NCBI RefSeq assembly: GCF_029868855.1
Contig: NZ_JARWOV010000078.1
Coordinates: 1-38,048 of the forward strand
Direction: 5' to 3'
From: Nocardia carnea
GTDB taxonomy: Bacteria; Actinomycetota; Actinomycetes; Mycobacteriales; Mycobacteriaceae
DNA length: 38,048 nucleotides
Positions 15,798 to 24,075 of this stretch are shown piece by piece. The notes under the pieces are model-generated. The model did not search any database, was not told where the DNA came from, and saw only the letters and a program-made list of their open reading frames with translations. The translations under genes were made by a program, and so were the position numbers. Within the stretch, counting starts at the first letter, position 1. Each line of letters starts with the position of its first letter.

Positions 15798-16817
15798 ATG
15801 CCGAACTCGATCCTGTGGATCGGCCTGGTCGTGCTGTGGGTCTTCGTCCTGTTTCCTATCCTCGCCGACCGGCACCCGAGAATTCGCCGGACAACGGACA
15901 CCGCCCTGGCTACGCGGGTACTGCATCGTGGAGATTCCAAACGGCGCAAGGGAAGTGGGTATGTCCGCAAGAAGCGGTCCGGCCGGCCCTATCGAAAGCG
16001 TCACCACGGCAACGATGCGGAGGATCGCATGACCACAACAGCCGAGGAGACCGTCACCGAGGCTGACGAGAAATTACCGCACACCGACTCCGGCGACGGG
16101 TCGGCCGATATCTTCGACGATTTCGAAACCCCGGAAGAATTCGAGGACGACCCGGATTCCGACGACGACACGGAAGCCGCGCCGGCCGGCGATACCGCGG
16201 CGGAAACCGAACCGCTCGGCGGGGACGCGATGGACACCGCGCCCGCCCGGATTCCGCCCGTCCGCTCCGGTGCCCGGCGCGCGCCCGAAGCATTCGACGA
16301 CGAGGGAGATTTCGTCCCCACGAGGCGCGGACGCGGCGGCTACGACCCCGAGGCCGATGCCATCGCCCGCGCCGCCCGCTACACCTTCCGGCAACGCGCC
16401 GTGGTGGCCCTCATCCTCGGCACGGTGCTCTGCGGCGGTCTCGCAGTGGCCATCGGCCCGCTCTTCTGGTGGGGATGCGGCGGCGCACTGCTGTCGCTGG
16501 TCACCTATCTCGGATACCTGCGCAAGCAGGTGCGGATCGAACAGGAGATCCGGCGGCGGCGCAGCGCCCGGCTGGCCGACCGTGATCGGGACCTCGGCGA
16601 CGAGCCGGTCGAGACCGAGGAGTCCGCCGACCAGACCGCCGCCCGGCCCGGTATGGACCGCGATACCGCCCGCGCTCTGCGGCGCCGCTCGCATCTGCTC
16701 GAACCGGATGACGAAGACCCTGTCTTCGAGCATCTGGACGCCTACGACGCCACCATTGCGCGGACGGTGCGCCACCGCGCCAGCGGCGGCGATATCCGTC
16801 GCGCGGCCGGGGCGTGA
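15798..16817 (+). CDS. glpR: Glp receptor GlpR, membrane protein
   Basis: A 339-residue protein. An N-terminal membrane segment (SILWIGLVVLWVFVLFPILA, about 4-23) is followed by RHPRIRRTTDTALATRVLHRG, a very basic stretch and a long acidic, disordered cytoplasmic linker (about 72-165). Two close membrane helices (VVALILGTVLCGGLAVAIG and GCGGALLSLVTYLGYL, about 203-242) and a basic/acidic cytoplasmic tail follow. This architecture and place match the corynebacterial Glp receptor and M. tuberculosis Rv0996. It anchors Glp at the division site and links septation to polar growth. GGAGG (15782-15786) lies 11 nt before ATG 15798; the frame is open upstream to 15657 but that extension has no membrane or conserved sequence. 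Confidence 0.85.
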   Translation: MPNSILWIGLVVLWVFVLFPILADRHPRIRRTTDTALATRVLHRGDSKRRKGSGYVRKKRSGRPYRKRHHGNDAEDRMTTTAEETVTEADEKLPHTDSGDGSADIFDDFETPEEFEDDPDSDDDTEAAPAGDTAAETEPLGGDAMDTAPARIPPVRSGARRAPEAFDDEGDFVPTRRGRGGYDPEADAIARAARYTFRQRAVVALILGTVLCGGLAVAIGPLFWWGCGGALLSLVTYLGYLRKQVRIEQEIRRRRSARLADRDRDLGDEPVETEESADQTAARPGMDRDTARALRRRSHLLEPDDEDPVFEHLDAYDATIARTVRHRASGGDIRRAAGA

Positions 16818-16939
16818 ACGAGGCCGGACAACGCTGTCCCATTGTCCCTTGCCGCGGAATATGCGCAGGTCAGCACCTCGATTCGGTGTAAGGTAACCCG
16901 GTTTGCTAGAGTGGCACAGCGCGGTTCACCGAGCCGCAC

Positions 16940-17012
16940 GGGGCTATAGCGCAGTTGGTAGCGCGTCTCGTTCGCATCGAGAAGGTCAGGGGTTCGATTC
17001 CCCTTAGCTCCA
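16940..17012 (+). tRNA. tRNA-Ala (anticodon CGC)
   Basis: A complete 73-nt cloverleaf. The acceptor GGGGCTA pairs with TAGCTCC (one G-T), the D-arm is GCGC...GCGC around AGTTGGTA, and the anticodon stem TCTCG/CGAGA encloses loop TTCGCAT with anticodon CGC, reading GCG. The T-arm AGGGG-TTCGATT-CCCCT is perfect. The discriminator is A and 3' CCA is not encoded. A possible -10 TAGAGT lies at 16907-16912, and an intrinsic terminator follows within 10 nt. Confidence 0.95.
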
Positions 17013-17021
17013 CAAATCAAG

Positions 17022-17056
17022 AAACCCCTCTGGCCAAGAAGTGGCAGAGGGGTTTT
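17022..17056 (+). terminator. Intrinsic terminator of tRNA-Ala
   Basis: AAACCCCTCTG pairs with CAGAGGGGTTT, and inside it GCCA with TGGC with one bulged G. The stem closes on an AGAAG loop and the right arm runs into TTTT. It starts 10 nt after the tRNA and is the best intrinsic terminator in the window. Confidence 0.85.
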
Positions 17057-17456
17057 CTGTTTCGAGGGGTGTCCGGCAATCCGGTGGGCCTCTCGCTCGG
17101 TATCGGTCGGTCGTCCGTCGCCGCGCCACCACTTCTTACGCAGCGTCGTGGCTGTGGGAGGCACGGGATCTCCACGAGGACCGAACTACGCCCGGCCCAG
17201 ATTCGGAGTGCTGAATGCCGGATTTGCCGGCGAGGCGACGCGTGGGGGCGGGTCCGAGTCGGCAGGTGACCCTCGGCCGGTATCTGCGGGGATCGCTTTG
17301 TGTTGTGCGGCCGCCGGTCACAGCTCAGGATGTGATCTGCTCCAAAGAGCGAATGCAATAGTGCGTTTCTCCAGCGGTCGGTGATGTGTATCAACTATTG
17401 TCACCGACTGAACAAAACCTATCCGATACGCGGTACGACCGAATCGAGAGCCGATC
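17057..17456. other. 400-bp stretch without a gene
   Basis: No frame here has a ribosome site or family motif. An inverted repeat, GTCGGTGA (17377-17384) and TCACCGAC (17401-17408) with a 16-nt AT-richer loop, lies about 50 bp before the DUF4254 gene and may be an operator or a leader hairpin for it. Nothing else was recognised, and no tRNA-derived attachment repeat was found. Confidence 0.5.
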
Positions 17457-17948
17457 ATGTTTGAACAGAGTGTGATGGTGCCGGGTGACGTTCGAACGGG
17501 GCAACAGGTAGTGCCTCCGAGGGGCGGTCTGCCGACAGCGACGCAGCTGCTGTGCAGTTTTCAGGGGACCAAATTTGCCGATCACGATCTGCTGAGCTCG
17601 GCCCATGCGCTGGCGGCGTTGCATGCCCGCCGGGCCACCATGCGGGACTCGCACCTGGTGGCCGAGGTGGACAACCGCCGCCGCGAGCTGGTCGAGGAGA
17701 TCGACGACTGGATCGTCGAACGAGGATCACTACCTCGCGACGGTTCGATTCACACCGAAACGCTGGGTGCCGTGATCGATCGCCTGGCCTGGGGCTGGGT
17801 GTACGCCAACGAGGTGATCGAAACCGACGGGGCGCGCGATCAGCACGCGCGAAAACGCTGGCACCGCCTGGCCGAATTGATCGACGGCTACACCGAATTG
17901 ATCGGCGATATCGTCGGCGGCCGTCGGCGGCTCCCCGCGCGGGTGTGA
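17457..17948 (+). CDS. DUF4254-family protein
   Basis: A 163-residue, mainly helical soluble protein. The recognisable part is LLSSAHALAALHARRATMRDSHLVAEVDNRRRELVEEIDDWI, then HTETLGAVIDRLAWGWVYANEVIE, DQHARKRWHRLAELIDGYTELIGDIVGGRRRLP. This N..R..L...ID.W / T.G...DRL / W.HL..L...Y..L..D...G pattern is the DUF4254 signature as I recall it. The family has no proven function; in some bacteria it lies near surface-sugar genes, and here a glycosyltransferase gene is convergent 120 bp away. ATG 17457 has a weak GAGAG-like site upstream, and ATG 17475 is an alternative. An inverted repeat at 17377-17408 may regulate it. Confidence 0.75.
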   Translation: MFEQSVMVPGDVRTGQQVVPPRGGLPTATQLLCSFQGTKFADHDLLSSAHALAALHARRATMRDSHLVAEVDNRRRELVEEIDDWIVERGSLPRDGSIHTETLGAVIDRLAWGWVYANEVIETDGARDQHARKRWHRLAELIDGYTELIGDIVGGRRRLPARV

Positions 17949-18068
17949 TCGTTCGCGGTGCCCGGCCGGTGTGGCCCCGGGCACCGCGATATCGCGATAC
18001 GAATTGTGCGGCGGCACACGATCGAATCACCCGGTGTGCAAGTCTCGGTTGTTCGAGGAGCCTGTCGC

Positions 18069-19196
18069 TCAGCGGTCCAGTACCGACAGCATTCCCGAAA
18101 CGGCTGCCGGCCAGGTGAATTGTTCGGCTCGCTGCCGGGCCGCGCCCCGACGCTGCGCGGGCGGCCTGGCGAGCACATCGTTGACTGCCCGGGCGAATGC
18201 GGCCGGGTCGTCGGCGGCCACGGCGCCGCAATCGGCGGTCACGATATCGGCCAGTGCCGACGACCGGCTGGCCACCACCGGAGTGCCTGCGGCGAGGGCC
18301 TCCAGGGCCGCCAGCCCGAACGTTTCGTGTGGGCCGGGGGCGAGCGAGATATCCGCGGTGGCCAGCAATCTGGCCACTTCGGTGCGATCGGTGATGAACC
18401 CGGTGAAATGGACCGCGGGCCGGCCCCCCGGAAGAACCGGCACCGACCGGGCCCGTCGTTCCAGCGCCTCCCGCCGTGGACCGTCACCGGCGACCACCAG
18501 GCGCGCTTCCACCCCATCGCGGCGCAACTCGGCGACTGCCTCGATACTGCGGTCGGCCCGCTTCTCGACCGACAGCCGTCCGCAGTGCACAAGTAGTGGG
18601 TGGCCGGGCACACCGAGGTCCGCGCGTAGGCCGTGATCGTGGCGGTGCGGATTGAACAGGTCCAGATCGACCCCCAGCGGAACCATCTCGACATTGGGGG
18701 CGTCGATACGCCGGAATTCGGCCCGGGCGAATTCGGTGGTGCAGACGACCATGTCGTACTGGTCTGCCGTGTGCCGGTTGGCGATATCGGCGAGGCGGCG
18801 GGCATACCGGTGCGGCATGATCTGCCCCAGGAGGCGATCGAGCCGTTCATGCGAGATCATCACACCCGCCACCCCGCGGCGCCGGGCCCAGCGCCCGAAG
18901 CCGCGCAACGTCAACCGGTCGGATACTTCGAGCGCGTCGGGTCGCAGGCCGGTGAGGGTATCGGCCACCCGCCGCGGGTCGGCGGCGCGGTAGCCGCCGG
19001 TCCCCGGGATGGGCAGCGCGGGGAGGGTGATCCGCACTACCCCGCTCGGCAGGATGTCCTCGGCACGGCGTGGCCCGGGCACGATCAGCACGACTTCGTG
19101 CCCGGCGGCCACATACCCTTCACCCAGGTGGTGCAGCGCGGTACGCAACCCCCCGGAGCGCGGTCCGTAGAAGTTGGCCAGTTGCACGATGCGCAC
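18069..19196 (-). CDS. GT4-family glycosyltransferase (Rv0225-like)
   Basis: A 375-residue GT-B enzyme. The N-terminal acceptor domain opens MRIVQLANFYGPRSGGLRTALHHLG, with the glycine-rich loop GGLRT and MISHERLDRL. The C-terminal donor domain has MVPLGVDLDLFNP, LVHCGRLSVEKRADRSIEA, LVVAGDGPRREALE, HFTGFITDR and the EX7E-type motif HETFGLAALEALAAGTPVV. These features predict a retaining transferase using a nucleotide- or GDP-activated sugar on the cytoplasmic side. The start closely resembles M. tuberculosis Rv0225 as I remember it, a glycosyltransferase of unproven acceptor. It follows the GGDEF-EAL gene by 89 bp on the same strand and may be the last gene of that unit; AATACC-CGGT-GGTATT (19256-19271) in the gap could be an operator. 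Acceptor and sugar are unknown. Confidence 0.9.
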   Translation of the reverse strand: MRIVQLANFYGPRSGGLRTALHHLGEGYVAAGHEVVLIVPGPRRAEDILPSGVVRITLPALPIPGTGGYRAADPRRVADTLTGLRPDALEVSDRLTLRGFGRWARRRGVAGVMISHERLDRLLGQIMPHRYARRLADIANRHTADQYDMVVCTTEFARAEFRRIDAPNVEMVPLGVDLDLFNPHRHDHGLRADLGVPGHPLLVHCGRLSVEKRADRSIEAVAELRRDGVEARLVVAGDGPRREALERRARSVPVLPGGRPAVHFTGFITDRTEVARLLATADISLAPGPHETFGLAALEALAAGTPVVASRSSALADIVTADCGAVAADDPAAFARAVNDVLARPPAQRRGAARQRAEQFTWPAAVSGMLSVLDR

Positions 19197-19285
19197 GTCG
19201 CCGATCGTGGCCGGGTCCGGGTGCCCGCCGGAACCGAGCTGTTGAATCGGCGGTTAATACCCGGTGGTATTTGTGTGCCGGACCG

Positions 19286-21163
19286 CTACCGCTCCGGTTG
19301 GCCGCGGCCGGAGCGTGGCAGATCGAGGTTGAGCGGGATCCGGCCCACGCTGAGATGTTCACTGACCTCTTCGGCGGGCAGCGGCCGGGCGATCAGGAAG
19401 CCCTGGGCCCGGTAGCAGCCCAAACCGACCAGTGTGCGGGCGGCGACCGGCGTTTCCACACCTTCGCCCACCACACCGAGCCCGAACGACCCGGCCAGGC
19501 CGATGATCGATTTCACGATGGCGAGATCGTCGGTGCTGGCCCCGAGCCGCTGCACGAATCCGCGGTCGATCTTCACCGCGTCCACGGGCAGCGCCTTCAG
19601 GTGGGATAGCGAGGAGTATCCGGTGCCGAAATCGTCGATGGCGATCTGTACACCCATTCGTTTGAGCCCGCGCAGTGTCACCTGTGTGCGGGCCAGGTCC
19701 TGCACCACCACGTGTTCGGTGATCTCCAGGCAGATCGAGCTGCCGTCGATTCCGAAATGGCGCAGGATGTCCTCGATACGCTCGACGAAATCCAAGCTCA
19801 CCAGCTGCACCGGGGAAACGTTGATCCGCATGACCATATTCGTCGCCAAGCCTTGGCGCCGCCAGCGCGCGAACTGCTCGCAGGCGGTGCGGATAACCCA
19901 GCGGCCCAGTTCACCGGCCAGATTGGTGGCCTCGGCCACGGTGACGAACGCGCCGGGCGGCAGCAGGCCGCGGGTGGGATGCAGCCAGCGGACCAGTGCC
20001 TCCATCGCGACGATGCGGCCGGTGCGCAGATCCACCTCCGGCTGGTAGTGCAGGATCAGCGATCCGTCGGAGACCGCACTGCGCAGATTGAGCTCCACAT
20101 CGTCCTGCAGCTCGAACTGGGCGCGCATCGCGTCGGTGAACAGGGCGACCCCGTTGCCGCCGCCGGATTTGGCGGACAACAGGGCGTGATCGGCGCGCCG
20201 CAGCACATCGGCGACGGTGGTCTCCCCGGGGATACCCACCGCGACGCCGACGCTGGCGCCACGGCTCACCGACTCACCGCCGACGGTCACCCGGCGGCTG
20301 ATGAGTTCCCGGATCCGGGTCGCCTCGTGTTCGGCGGCGACGGTGTCCATGGGTTTGGCGGGCACGATCACGAATTCGTCACCGCCGAGGCGGGCGATCA
20401 TATCGTTGGGGTCGAGATTGTCCCGGAGCCGTTCGGACAGGGTCCGGATGAATTTGTCACCGGCGGTATGGCCGAGGAAATCGTTGAGGGCCTTGAGCCG
20501 GTCGAGGTCGAGGAAGAAGGCCGCAACGGGTCCGGGACTGCCGGCCGTCAACCGCTGTTCCATATGTTCGAGGAGTGCGCGCCGGTTCGACAAGCCGGTC
20601 AGGTCGTCGTGCAGGGCGATGAACCGGAGCTGTTCCTCGGCTTCCACCCGCGCCTGCAACTGGGCGAACAGGGTGGCGATCGCCTTGAGCACGTTGAGTT
20701 CGCGATTGCTCCAGTCGCGGTCGCCGACCTTGACGAACCCGAGCAACCCGGTGGATTTGCCGCGGGAGACGAGTGGGACGGCCGCGGAGCTGATATCGCC
20801 GAGCCCGGACGCGGAGTGGATTGTCTGCTGATAGTCGGCGGCACTGGCCGGGATCAGGAATGGTTCGGTGGCGTGCTCGAGCGACCGGAACACCGAATCG
20901 GCCTGGTCGAAATATACGACTTTGAGCGGATCGGGTTCGGGCACGTCCTGCCGCGGCGGCCATTCGGCCACCAGCACCGTCGACCGGTTCTTGGGATCGT
21001 TGTGCCGCAGGTAGCTGAAGTCCACATCGAAGTAGTCGATCAGCATGGCCAGCACCTGCTCGGTCGCCGACACCATGGTCGCCGAATCGACGCCCATCAG
21101 CTCCGCGGCGACCTCAGTCACCAGCGAGTCGAGTGTCCGCCGAGGCACCTGATCTCCGATCAC
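19286..21163 (-). CDS. GAF-GGDEF-EAL cyclic-di-GMP enzyme (Rv1354c/DcpA-like)
   Basis: About 625 residues, cytosolic. An N-terminal GAF domain (about 1-170, with LLGFVKVGDRDWSNRELNVLKAIA at its end) is followed by a GGDEF domain (LHDDLTGLSNRRALLEHM ... MIARLGGDEFVIV) and an EAL domain (MEALVRWLHP, INVSP, LEITEH, IDDFGTGYSSLSHLK, VKIDRGFV, GEGVET). The catalytic signatures of both domains are intact, so it may both make and degrade c-di-GMP. The product-inhibition I-site (RxxD before GGDEF) reads DPND, so feedback inhibition is probably absent. M. tuberculosis Rv1354c and M. smegmatis DcpA share this architecture. GTG 21163 lies one base after the stop of the E1-like gene, implying coupled translation; ATG 21229 would overlap it by 65 bp. 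Confidence 0.9.
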   Translation of the reverse strand: MIGDQVPRRTLDSLVTEVAAELMGVDSATMVSATEQVLAMLIDYFDVDFSYLRHNDPKNRSTVLVAEWPPRQDVPEPDPLKVVYFDQADSVFRSLEHATEPFLIPASAADYQQTIHSASGLGDISSAAVPLVSRGKSTGLLGFVKVGDRDWSNRELNVLKAIATLFAQLQARVEAEEQLRFIALHDDLTGLSNRRALLEHMEQRLTAGSPGPVAAFFLDLDRLKALNDFLGHTAGDKFIRTLSERLRDNLDPNDMIARLGGDEFVIVPAKPMDTVAAEHEATRIRELISRRVTVGGESVSRGASVGVAVGIPGETTVADVLRRADHALLSAKSGGGNGVALFTDAMRAQFELQDDVELNLRSAVSDGSLILHYQPEVDLRTGRIVAMEALVRWLHPTRGLLPPGAFVTVAEATNLAGELGRWVIRTACEQFARWRRQGLATNMVMRINVSPVQLVSLDFVERIEDILRHFGIDGSSICLEITEHVVVQDLARTQVTLRGLKRMGVQIAIDDFGTGYSSLSHLKALPVDAVKIDRGFVQRLGASTDDLAIVKSIIGLAGSFGLGVVGEGVETPVAARTLVGLGCYRAQGFLIARPLPAEEVSEHLSVGRIPLNLDLPRSGRGQPER

Positions 21164-21164
21164 A

Positions 21165-23309
21165 CTAACCGCGGAGCCTTCCGCCCGGCACCGGGCGACG
21201 TCTGCTCCGCACGCTGGCAGCTGCCGCATAACTCAGGCGTAGTACCAGCGCCACGCTTTCTTGTTCCGGCACGTCCAGTATTTCCAGGAAACGACCCTGA
21301 AGTGTGGACAGTCTATCCGCGTACGCCGGAGAAAGTGCAGCCAGTTCGGTACGGGTTTGCGAAAACAGGAACACCGGCGACATCGGTTGCACCGCCAGAC
21401 CCGACCGCTGGGCCTGGATCCAGACCCGGCCGACCGCCGCCCCCGCGCGGGCGTAACCGGTCAATCCGCCGCCCCGGGCGCCGGGTTCCCGGCGGAAGGT
21501 GACGGCGACGACGGCGGAACTGGAACCTACTCGGTCACGGGCGTAATCGCCGAGCGCGGCGCCGGCCGACCAGCTGTGCAATTGGGCCATCACATCGGCG
21601 CGTCGCCCGATCTGCATGGCTGCCCGCTCGTCGGGTGCGAGTTCCAGCGAACGGGTGTCGATACCGTCGGAGAAGTCGTCCCCGGGCCAGCGCATCTCCG
21701 CGAACATCTCCCGGTGCAGCTGAGGGGTGAGATAGCGAACCCGGTCCGATTCGGCCAGTACCTCGGCCATCGCCCGCAGGGCGGTCGAGGAGGTGGCGGC
21801 CCGCAGCTGTGCACCCTCGGCGGCGGCCGCGGCGGTGAGCCCGGCCAGCACAGGCTCCGGGATCCGGCCGCCATGGCCGATCCGGCGGTTGGTCTCCCGG
21901 GCGAGCGCATACGGATAGTCGGCGGCCAGCGCCGGGTCGGTGCCGGTGCCGGGCCGGAGCACCGCGGTGAGCGGGGCGTCCGGGGTTTCGGCGAATTCGT
22001 GGGGGCCGAGCTGATCGTGAGCAGCCGCCGCGACGCGCGCGTTGTACAGCGCGGCGCCCACGGCCACGGCACTGCCGCGATAACCGATATCCATGGCGGT
22101 GGTGTACTGCGGATCGAGCGTGATCCGGATTTCGTCCGCCGTGGTGTGTAGTGACCACGGTTGGATATTTCCGCCCGACGGCGCCCGCTGCGCGCACTCG
22201 AGGATTCGGTCGAGCGGCGCCGTAGGCGTCGGGTCGGCCCCGGTGTCGGTAGTGGGGTCGTCGATGTCCGGGTCCGGATCGGCGAGGGCGTCGAGGGCCT
22301 GTTCGATATCGAGCCGTGTGCGGCCGGACCGCAACGGCCGGCCCAGGCCGATCCGCCGCACCGCCGTCGCGACACTGGCCGCGCCGAGTACCACATCGCC
22401 ACCCAGCTGCGGCCAGCTGTTCAGGGTCTCGCCGACTTCGACCAGGCTGCCCGCCATCCGGGCGGACAGATCGCGCGCGCCGAGCAACCCCACGACGTAC
22501 GGCGCCTTGTCCCGGGTGGACAGGCCGCGCAACTGCGGGGCCGCGATATCGCCGAGCAGGCCGTGGAAGGGTGGACGGCCTGGTTCGAGATCGAAACGTT
22601 CGACGTCGAGCAGGCCGCGGTCGCTGGTCTCCATGATCAGCGGCAGCTTCCGGCGCCGGGCCGATTCCCGGACGAGCAGCTTGATATCCAGGGAATCGCA
22701 TTCCTCCACGACGATTCCCAGCCCCTCGACGAAATCGTCGACGGTATCGGAATCCACTCCGCCGCCGCGCACCTCCACCGGCAGATAGGGGTCGAGTTCG
22801 GCGATCCGGCGGGCGGTCACGATGGCCTTGTTCACGCCGATATCGAAAAGCGTGGCGGGTACGCGGTTGAGGTTCGACAGTTCGAGTTCGTCGAAATCGG
22901 CGAGCCGCAGCGCACCGCACGCCCCCTCTTGGGCCAGCGTATAGGCGATGGCATGCCCCACGCTCTGGCCGACGACCCCGACAGTGAGGGTCTGCAGCCG
23001 CTCCTGTTCGGCACGGGTGAGTTTGTTGCGATTGCGGTCGAGCCGGATCGCGCGGAAGGTCCGCGGACCAGGGAGGACCAGCACGCTGCGCCGCCACGGG
23101 TAGTACACCCAGCGGTCGTCCGCCGGGCCTTCGCCGGTTTCCGGCGGATCGTTGAGCCGGCCGAACTCGGCGGCCAGCAAACCGCGCAGATCGTTGAATT
23201 CGATATGCGGTGTGCTGCGCAACCCGGCCAGTGCCCGTTCGTCGTCGGGATCGCCCGGGTCCAGGATCAGCGGCCGGTATTCCACTCCGAGGTCTGCTTC
23301 ACCGACCAT
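21165..23309 (-). CDS. moeY: ThiF/E1-like plus nitroreductase fusion (Rv1355c/MoeY family)
   Basis: A two-domain protein of about 714 residues. After a leader of about 110 residues comes an E1/ThiF adenylating domain: VGVVGQSVGHAIAYTLA (nucleotide loop), LADFDELELSNLNRV (metal Asp and Arg), DIGVNKAIVTARRIAELDP and EECDSLDIKLLVRESA. No CxxC zinc pairs or obvious catalytic Cys follow. From about residue 375 is an FMN nitroreductase domain of Acg-like character: LDRILECAQRAPSGGNIQPW, ALARETNRRIGHGG and the closing VGRVWIQAQRSGLAVQPMSPVFLF. M. tuberculosis Rv1355c, annotated moeY, has this fusion and also precedes a GGDEF-EAL gene. The substrate is unknown and a real molybdopterin role is doubtful. 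ATG 23309 (GGAGG 12 nt upstream) overlaps the preceding stop by 11 bp; GTG 23330 is an alternative. Confidence 0.88.
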   Translation of the reverse strand: MVGEADLGVEYRPLILDPGDPDDERALAGLRSTPHIEFNDLRGLLAAEFGRLNDPPETGEGPADDRWVYYPWRRSVLVLPGPRTFRAIRLDRNRNKLTRAEQERLQTLTVGVVGQSVGHAIAYTLAQEGACGALRLADFDELELSNLNRVPATLFDIGVNKAIVTARRIAELDPYLPVEVRGGGVDSDTVDDFVEGLGIVVEECDSLDIKLLVRESARRRKLPLIMETSDRGLLDVERFDLEPGRPPFHGLLGDIAAPQLRGLSTRDKAPYVVGLLGARDLSARMAGSLVEVGETLNSWPQLGGDVVLGAASVATAVRRIGLGRPLRSGRTRLDIEQALDALADPDPDIDDPTTDTGADPTPTAPLDRILECAQRAPSGGNIQPWSLHTTADEIRITLDPQYTTAMDIGYRGSAVAVGAALYNARVAAAAHDQLGPHEFAETPDAPLTAVLRPGTGTDPALAADYPYALARETNRRIGHGGRIPEPVLAGLTAAAAAEGAQLRAATSSTALRAMAEVLAESDRVRYLTPQLHREMFAEMRWPGDDFSDGIDTRSLELAPDERAAMQIGRRADVMAQLHSWSAGAALGDYARDRVGSSSAVVAVTFRREPGARGGGLTGYARAGAAVGRVWIQAQRSGLAVQPMSPVFLFSQTRTELAALSPAYADRLSTLQGRFLEILDVPEQESVALVLRLSYAAAASVRSRRRPVPGGRLRG

Positions 23310-24075
23310 GTGACCGGCATTCCTCCCCACCGCGGAGCAACGGCCGGACCGACCGCGAGGACCTCGGTTCAGCTAATCCCATAGCGCGAAGTTCACCACG
23401 CATCAACAAATACTGCAACTTGTCAGCAAATACGTGATAGGTCCTGGTATCCCACCAGATCGGCACCGTTCGGTAGCGCTCGTCCGGGTAGGGCACGGGT
23501 GGGATCGCCTGCGCGACCACACCGCCGCTGGCGCGGTGCCGTTCGGTGGTGAACGAGGCGACCGTCGCGAATCCGTAGCGAGCGCCCAGCAGCCGCGGCG
23601 CGTGCGCGATGCACCGGGAGATCGCGGCGGCGAGATCGTTGCGGCGGGCCGCGTCGCGGGCGACCCAGACCGCGCGGGCTTCGACCACGCCGCGTGGAAT
23701 ACGCCGCGCCATCATGAGACTCAGGTCCGCCGCGCCCGGCCGCCCCGCCCACGGCGCGAGGGAGTCGACCTCCGAAACCCAGGTGTACGGTCCCTGGACC
23801 CGTAGGCCCCCGACCACCGTGCCGGTGGCGTCGGTGGCGGCGAAGAACAACGCTGTCGACCAGCCGTCGGCGACGGCGTCGTATTCCAATGCCTGTTCGT
23901 TGCCGAAGTGGCGGTAGGCGTGCTGTGCACCGGCCAGGTAGCGGTGCCAGAGCTCGGGGGATTGCTCGGGGGTGGTGGCGCAGATTTCGTAGCCGGAGAC
24001 GTTGTCGCGAAATTTCGCAGCGCGGCCGTGGCGCGGGTGGTCTTCCTGGCCGACTGCGATCGTTTCGACAGTCAT
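23299..24075 (-). CDS. GNAT-like / N-acyl amino acid synthase-type protein
   Basis: A 258-residue cytosolic protein. The central part looks like the FeeM/autoinducer-synthase branch of the acyltransferase superfamily: YEICATTPEQSPELWHRYLAGA, FGNEQALEYDAVADGWSTALFFAATDATGTVVGGLRVQGPY, a variable loop with PRGVVEARAVWVARDAARR, a helix AAAISRCIAHAPRLLGARYGFATVASFT and an ending PYPDERYRTVPIWWDTRTY. I recognise the fold pattern but not the exact family. If right, it would join an acyl group to an amino acid or amine. AGGAA lies 5 nt before ATG 24075. It is first of a tight operon: its 3' end overlaps the E1/nitroreductase gene by 11 bp. M. tuberculosis has an uncharacterised gene (Rv1356c) in the same position; homology needs checking. 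Confidence 0.65.
   Translation of the reverse strand: MTVETIAVGQEDHPRHGRAAKFRDNVSGYEICATTPEQSPELWHRYLAGAQHAYRHFGNEQALEYDAVADGWSTALFFAATDATGTVVGGLRVQGPYTWVSEVDSLAPWAGRPGAADLSLMMARRIPRGVVEARAVWVARDAARRNDLAAAISRCIAHAPRLLGARYGFATVASFTTERHRASGGVVAQAIPPVPYPDERYRTVPIWWDTRTYHVFADKLQYLLMRGELRAMGLAEPRSSRSVRPLLRGGEECRSHGR

Noticed and set aside
16940..17456. tRNA-Ala as attachment site for an integrated element covering the accessory block
   Set aside because: No integrase is encoded, and I found no second copy of the tRNA 3' end near the right boundary of the block.
19712..21502. 596-residue plus-strand open frame across the GGDEF-EAL gene
   Set aside because: It is antisense to clearly conserved catalytic domains and shows only reverse-complement composition.
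22161..23384. 407-residue plus-strand open frame opposite the E1/nitroreductase gene
   Set aside because: Same reason: no motif, and an artefact of high third-position GC.
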